The notes under the pieces were generated by a model. It saw only the letters and a list, made by a program, of their open reading frames with translations, had not been told where the DNA came from and ran no database searches. Source: DASQEH01 sp038239485 (GTDB taxonomy: Bacteria; Actinomycetota; Actinomycetes; Propionibacteriales; Nocardioidaceae). Taken from it: DNA of 6,582 nucleotides. Shown here piece by piece: positions 5,401 through 6,582 of this stretch (its first letter is position 1; every line of letters starts with the position of its first letter). Location of the stretch: positions 1-6,582 of the forward strand of contig JBBSET010000094.1 in the NCBI GenBank assembly GCA_038239485.1, given 5' to 3'. A program made the translations under genes and the position numbers.

Positions 5401-6582
5401 CACCCCCCCACAGCAACCGACCTGCTGCACCGGATCCTCGCCCACGACGACGCGCCTAGCTCAGCCACCACCCTCCAACTTGAACACGCCAGCCCCGCGG
5501 TCCAGCTCGGCCACGCAACCGCCCGCTACCTCGACGCCCTCCACTACGCAGCCGAGACCACAATCGGGCAACCGGCCCTCGACCAGCTCGAGGCCGCAGC
5601 CGACCGCATCGTGCCAGGTCTCACCGACCAACCAGCATGGCCGACGCTACGAGCCCACCTAATCCTTCACGCCGCCCACGGCACCGACCCTGTCGTTGCA
5701 CTCCAGCAGACCGTCGCTGCCCGGGAGCTCGGCACGGCCGCCGATCCCGCCGCCGTCCTCGACTGGCGCCTCGACGACTTCGGGTTACGCAACGCCGGCC
5801 CCGGCCCGCTGGCGTGGCTACCGGCTATCCCGCCAGCACTACGCACCCACCCCACCTGGGGGGACTACCTCACCGCCCGTCAGCAGCTGGTCAGCGACAT
5901 CGCCGAACAGGTCCGCGCCCAGGCCGCGACCTCGCCGCCGCCGGACTGGGCCCGGCAGAGCCAGGTACGGCCAGACGACGCGGTCCTCGGCGATGTCGCC
6001 GTGTGGCGGGCAGCCATGCAGGTCGAGGCCGCCGACCGGCGTCCCACCGGTCACCCCCACCTCGGCAAGGCCGCCAACACCTACCAGCGGTCCCTGGAGC
6101 AACGCCTGTCCGGTCAGCACTCCCCTGAAACGGTCTCCTGGAGCCAGCTGCTGGAGCGGGTCGCACCGACAACCCGGTACGACCCATTCACACCGATGCT
6201 GGCCGAACGGCTAGCAGGAATCTCCCGCGCCGGCCTCGACGCCCACACCCTGCTCCGGTCCGCCCTCCACGACGGCCACCTACCCGACGACCACCCGGCG
6301 GCCGCCCTGTGGTGGCGCATCGCAGGCCACCTGTCCCCCGCCGTCGCCGAACAAACGGTTCAGGGGCCGGCCCTGACGAGCTCGTGGACACCGCGGCTCG
6401 CCGAGATCGTCGGCGCCGACAGGGCCGAACAGATCCAGCGCAGCCCATGGTGGCCGAGCCTGGTCACCACCCTCGACCACGCACTGGCCAACGGCTGGTC
6501 CCTCCGAGACCTCCTCAGCGGTAGGCCGAAGTACGCGGTCAACGAGGGCGACGAATGCCAAGCGCTGGTGTGGCGGATCTCC
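2497..6582 (+). CDS. mobF: MOBF-family conjugative relaxase with RecD-like helicase (TrwC/TraI/TraA type), incomplete at the right edge
   Basis: The protein nicks one strand at oriT, stays covalently attached to its 5' end and unwinds the plasmid for transfer to a recipient. The frame is open for 1362 codons to the window edge without a stop. Numbered from ATG 2497, the relaxase domain has the GSGYDYLTRQVA block with candidate nucleophiles Y12/Y14, a second pair Y35/Y36, GYDLTFSPVKSVS (188-200), and a metal triad H258-x10-H269-x-H271 matching TrwC H150/H161/H163. After a linker comes an SF1 RecD-like helicase: Q-region LNAGQ (582-586), Walker A APAGSGKTT (605-613), Walker B VIVDEA (678-683), GDDQQLAAIG (709-718), LIRF, YASTIHTAQGLT (908-919) and YTALTRGR (937-944). 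Residues ~970-1362 are unassigned Leu/Ala/Pro-rich sequence. An in-frame ATG at 2491 adds two residues, but 2497 is preferred: an AGGTG at 2483-2487 is 9 bases away and family members begin M-(T/S)-(V/I)-HKLTAG. A type IV secretion and coupling protein (not visible) would be partners. Confidence 0.95.
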   Translation, partial: MSIHKLTAGSGYDYLTRQVAAFDATEKGHTGLAGYYSAKGEAPGVWVGSGLASIEGLAVGDVVTAEQMASLFGGGRHPLAAQRRAQLAGPGLTADDYQVVSRLGAPFKVYTPDVSAFRVDVATRIADLNRAAGLPADWPVPLADRARVRTQVATEFFRSENGRDPADAREIAATIARHTRPRTNAVAGYDLTFSPVKSVSTLWAVADPATAAVIERAHRAAVTDALRFIEDHALFTRIGTNGVRQVNVRGLVGTAFTHRDSRAGDPDLHTHVAVANKVQTDDGRWLSIDGRLIFKANVAASETYNTALEHHLSDRLGVRFAERPDPDDARKRPIREIVGVDPRLNQRWSTRRVSIQARRSELASQFQCTHGRPPTPVESIQLAQRATLETRDAKHEPRSLTEQRATWARQAADVLGSQRDVHRMVSRVLTPSRSRGDRVDTGWINAAWMDAAAERILDAMQTRRSTWQTWHVRAEALRQVRAADIPTGQVDHVVNLLVDDVLTGRSVRLTTHTDTVIEPPGLRRRDGTSVYTVVGADLYSSSAVLAAEQRIVARAGQHDGHTVPMPVVDLALLEATANNRPLNAGQAALVRAMATSGARVQLAVAPAGSGKTTAMRTLAKAWTDAGGTVVGLAPSATAAAALGEQMSSTTDTLAKLTWSIDNGDLPGWAQRIGPATLVIVDEAGMADTLSLDQAVEFIVGRGGSVRLVGDDQQLAAIGAGGVLRDISATHGALQLSELIRFADPAEAAASLALRAGHTEAIGFYLDHDRVHVGDQATITDTVFDAWRHDLSTGKDAVMLAPTRDLVADLNRRAQHHLRAADPSPDPGPTVGLTVALADGNVASVGDLVITRSNDRRLRLSATDWVKNGDRWTVRRVGADGSLTVQHRRNQLVVTLPADYVRTCTGLGYASTIHTAQGLTADTGHTLITGAESRQLLYTALTRGRVANHVYLEVVGDGDPHSILSPDSIHPPTATDLLHRILAHDDAPSSATTLQLEHASPAVQLGHATARYLDALHYAAETTIGQPALDQLEAAADRIVPGLTDQPAWPTLRAHLILHAAHGTDPVVALQQTVAARELGTAADPAAVLDWRLDDFGLRNAGPGPLAWLPAIPPALRTHPTWGDYLTARQQLVSDIAEQVRAQAATSPPPDWARQSQVRPDDAVLGDVAVWRAAMQVEAADRRPTGHPHLGKAANTYQRSLEQRLSGQHSPETVSWSQLLERVAPTTRYDPFTPMLAERLAGISRAGLDAHTLLRSALHDGHLPDDHPAAALWWRIAGHLSPAVAEQTVQGPALTSSWTPRLAEIVGADRAEQIQRSPWWPSLVTTLDHALANGWSLRDLLSGRPKYAVNEGDECQALVWRIS

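Noticed and set aside
1..6582. tRNA genes, CRISPR arrays, riboswitches, intrinsic terminators
   Set aside because: I saw no cloverleaf or CCA-type tRNA end, no regularly spaced repeats beyond the two-copy unit at 2073-2107, and no hairpin followed by a T-run.

Overview
The window is high-GC DNA (strongly GC-biased third codon positions, GTG/TTG starts, long spurious ORFs on both strands) and looks actinobacterial. It splits into two parts: a left-hand graveyard of gene fragments (about 1-2230) and one very large intact gene (about 2497 to the window end) that marks it as part of a conjugative or mobilisable element, either a plasmid or an integrative element.

Left part. An unrecognised short reading frame runs in from the left edge and stops at 133. 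It is followed by a sugar-porter MFS transporter that has lost its first four membrane segments (homology begins abruptly near 200). Immediately after that gene's stop codon, on the opposite strand, lies the first ~40 codons of a tyrosine recombinase. It has a textbook ribosome binding site and a perfect 17-bp palindrome upstream, and is cut off at the transporter boundary. Next is an orotate phosphoribosyltransferase (pyrE-like) frame whose homology runs upstream of every usable start codon. It is followed by a short repeat block resembling an IS21-family terminus and, on the minus strand, a ~30-codon N-terminal fragment of a small basic protein. The pattern fits repeated insertion and deletion by mobile elements.

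Right part. After a ~270-bp gene-free stretch containing a nested hairpin cluster (2432-2470), a MOBF-type conjugative relaxase-helicase begins. It has N-terminal tyrosines, an H-x10-H-x-H metal triad, a RecD-like SF1 helicase with all its main motifs, and a long unassigned C-terminal region. It stays open for 1362 codons to the window edge. The hairpin cluster directly before it is the best candidate for an origin of transfer or for autoregulation of the relaxase.

I see no tRNA, rRNA, CRISPR array, convincing sigma-70-type promoter or strong terminator. I do not see a complete undescribed system. The most interesting leads are the pre-relaxase hairpin cluster, the enlarged relaxase domain, and the sharp recombination joints.
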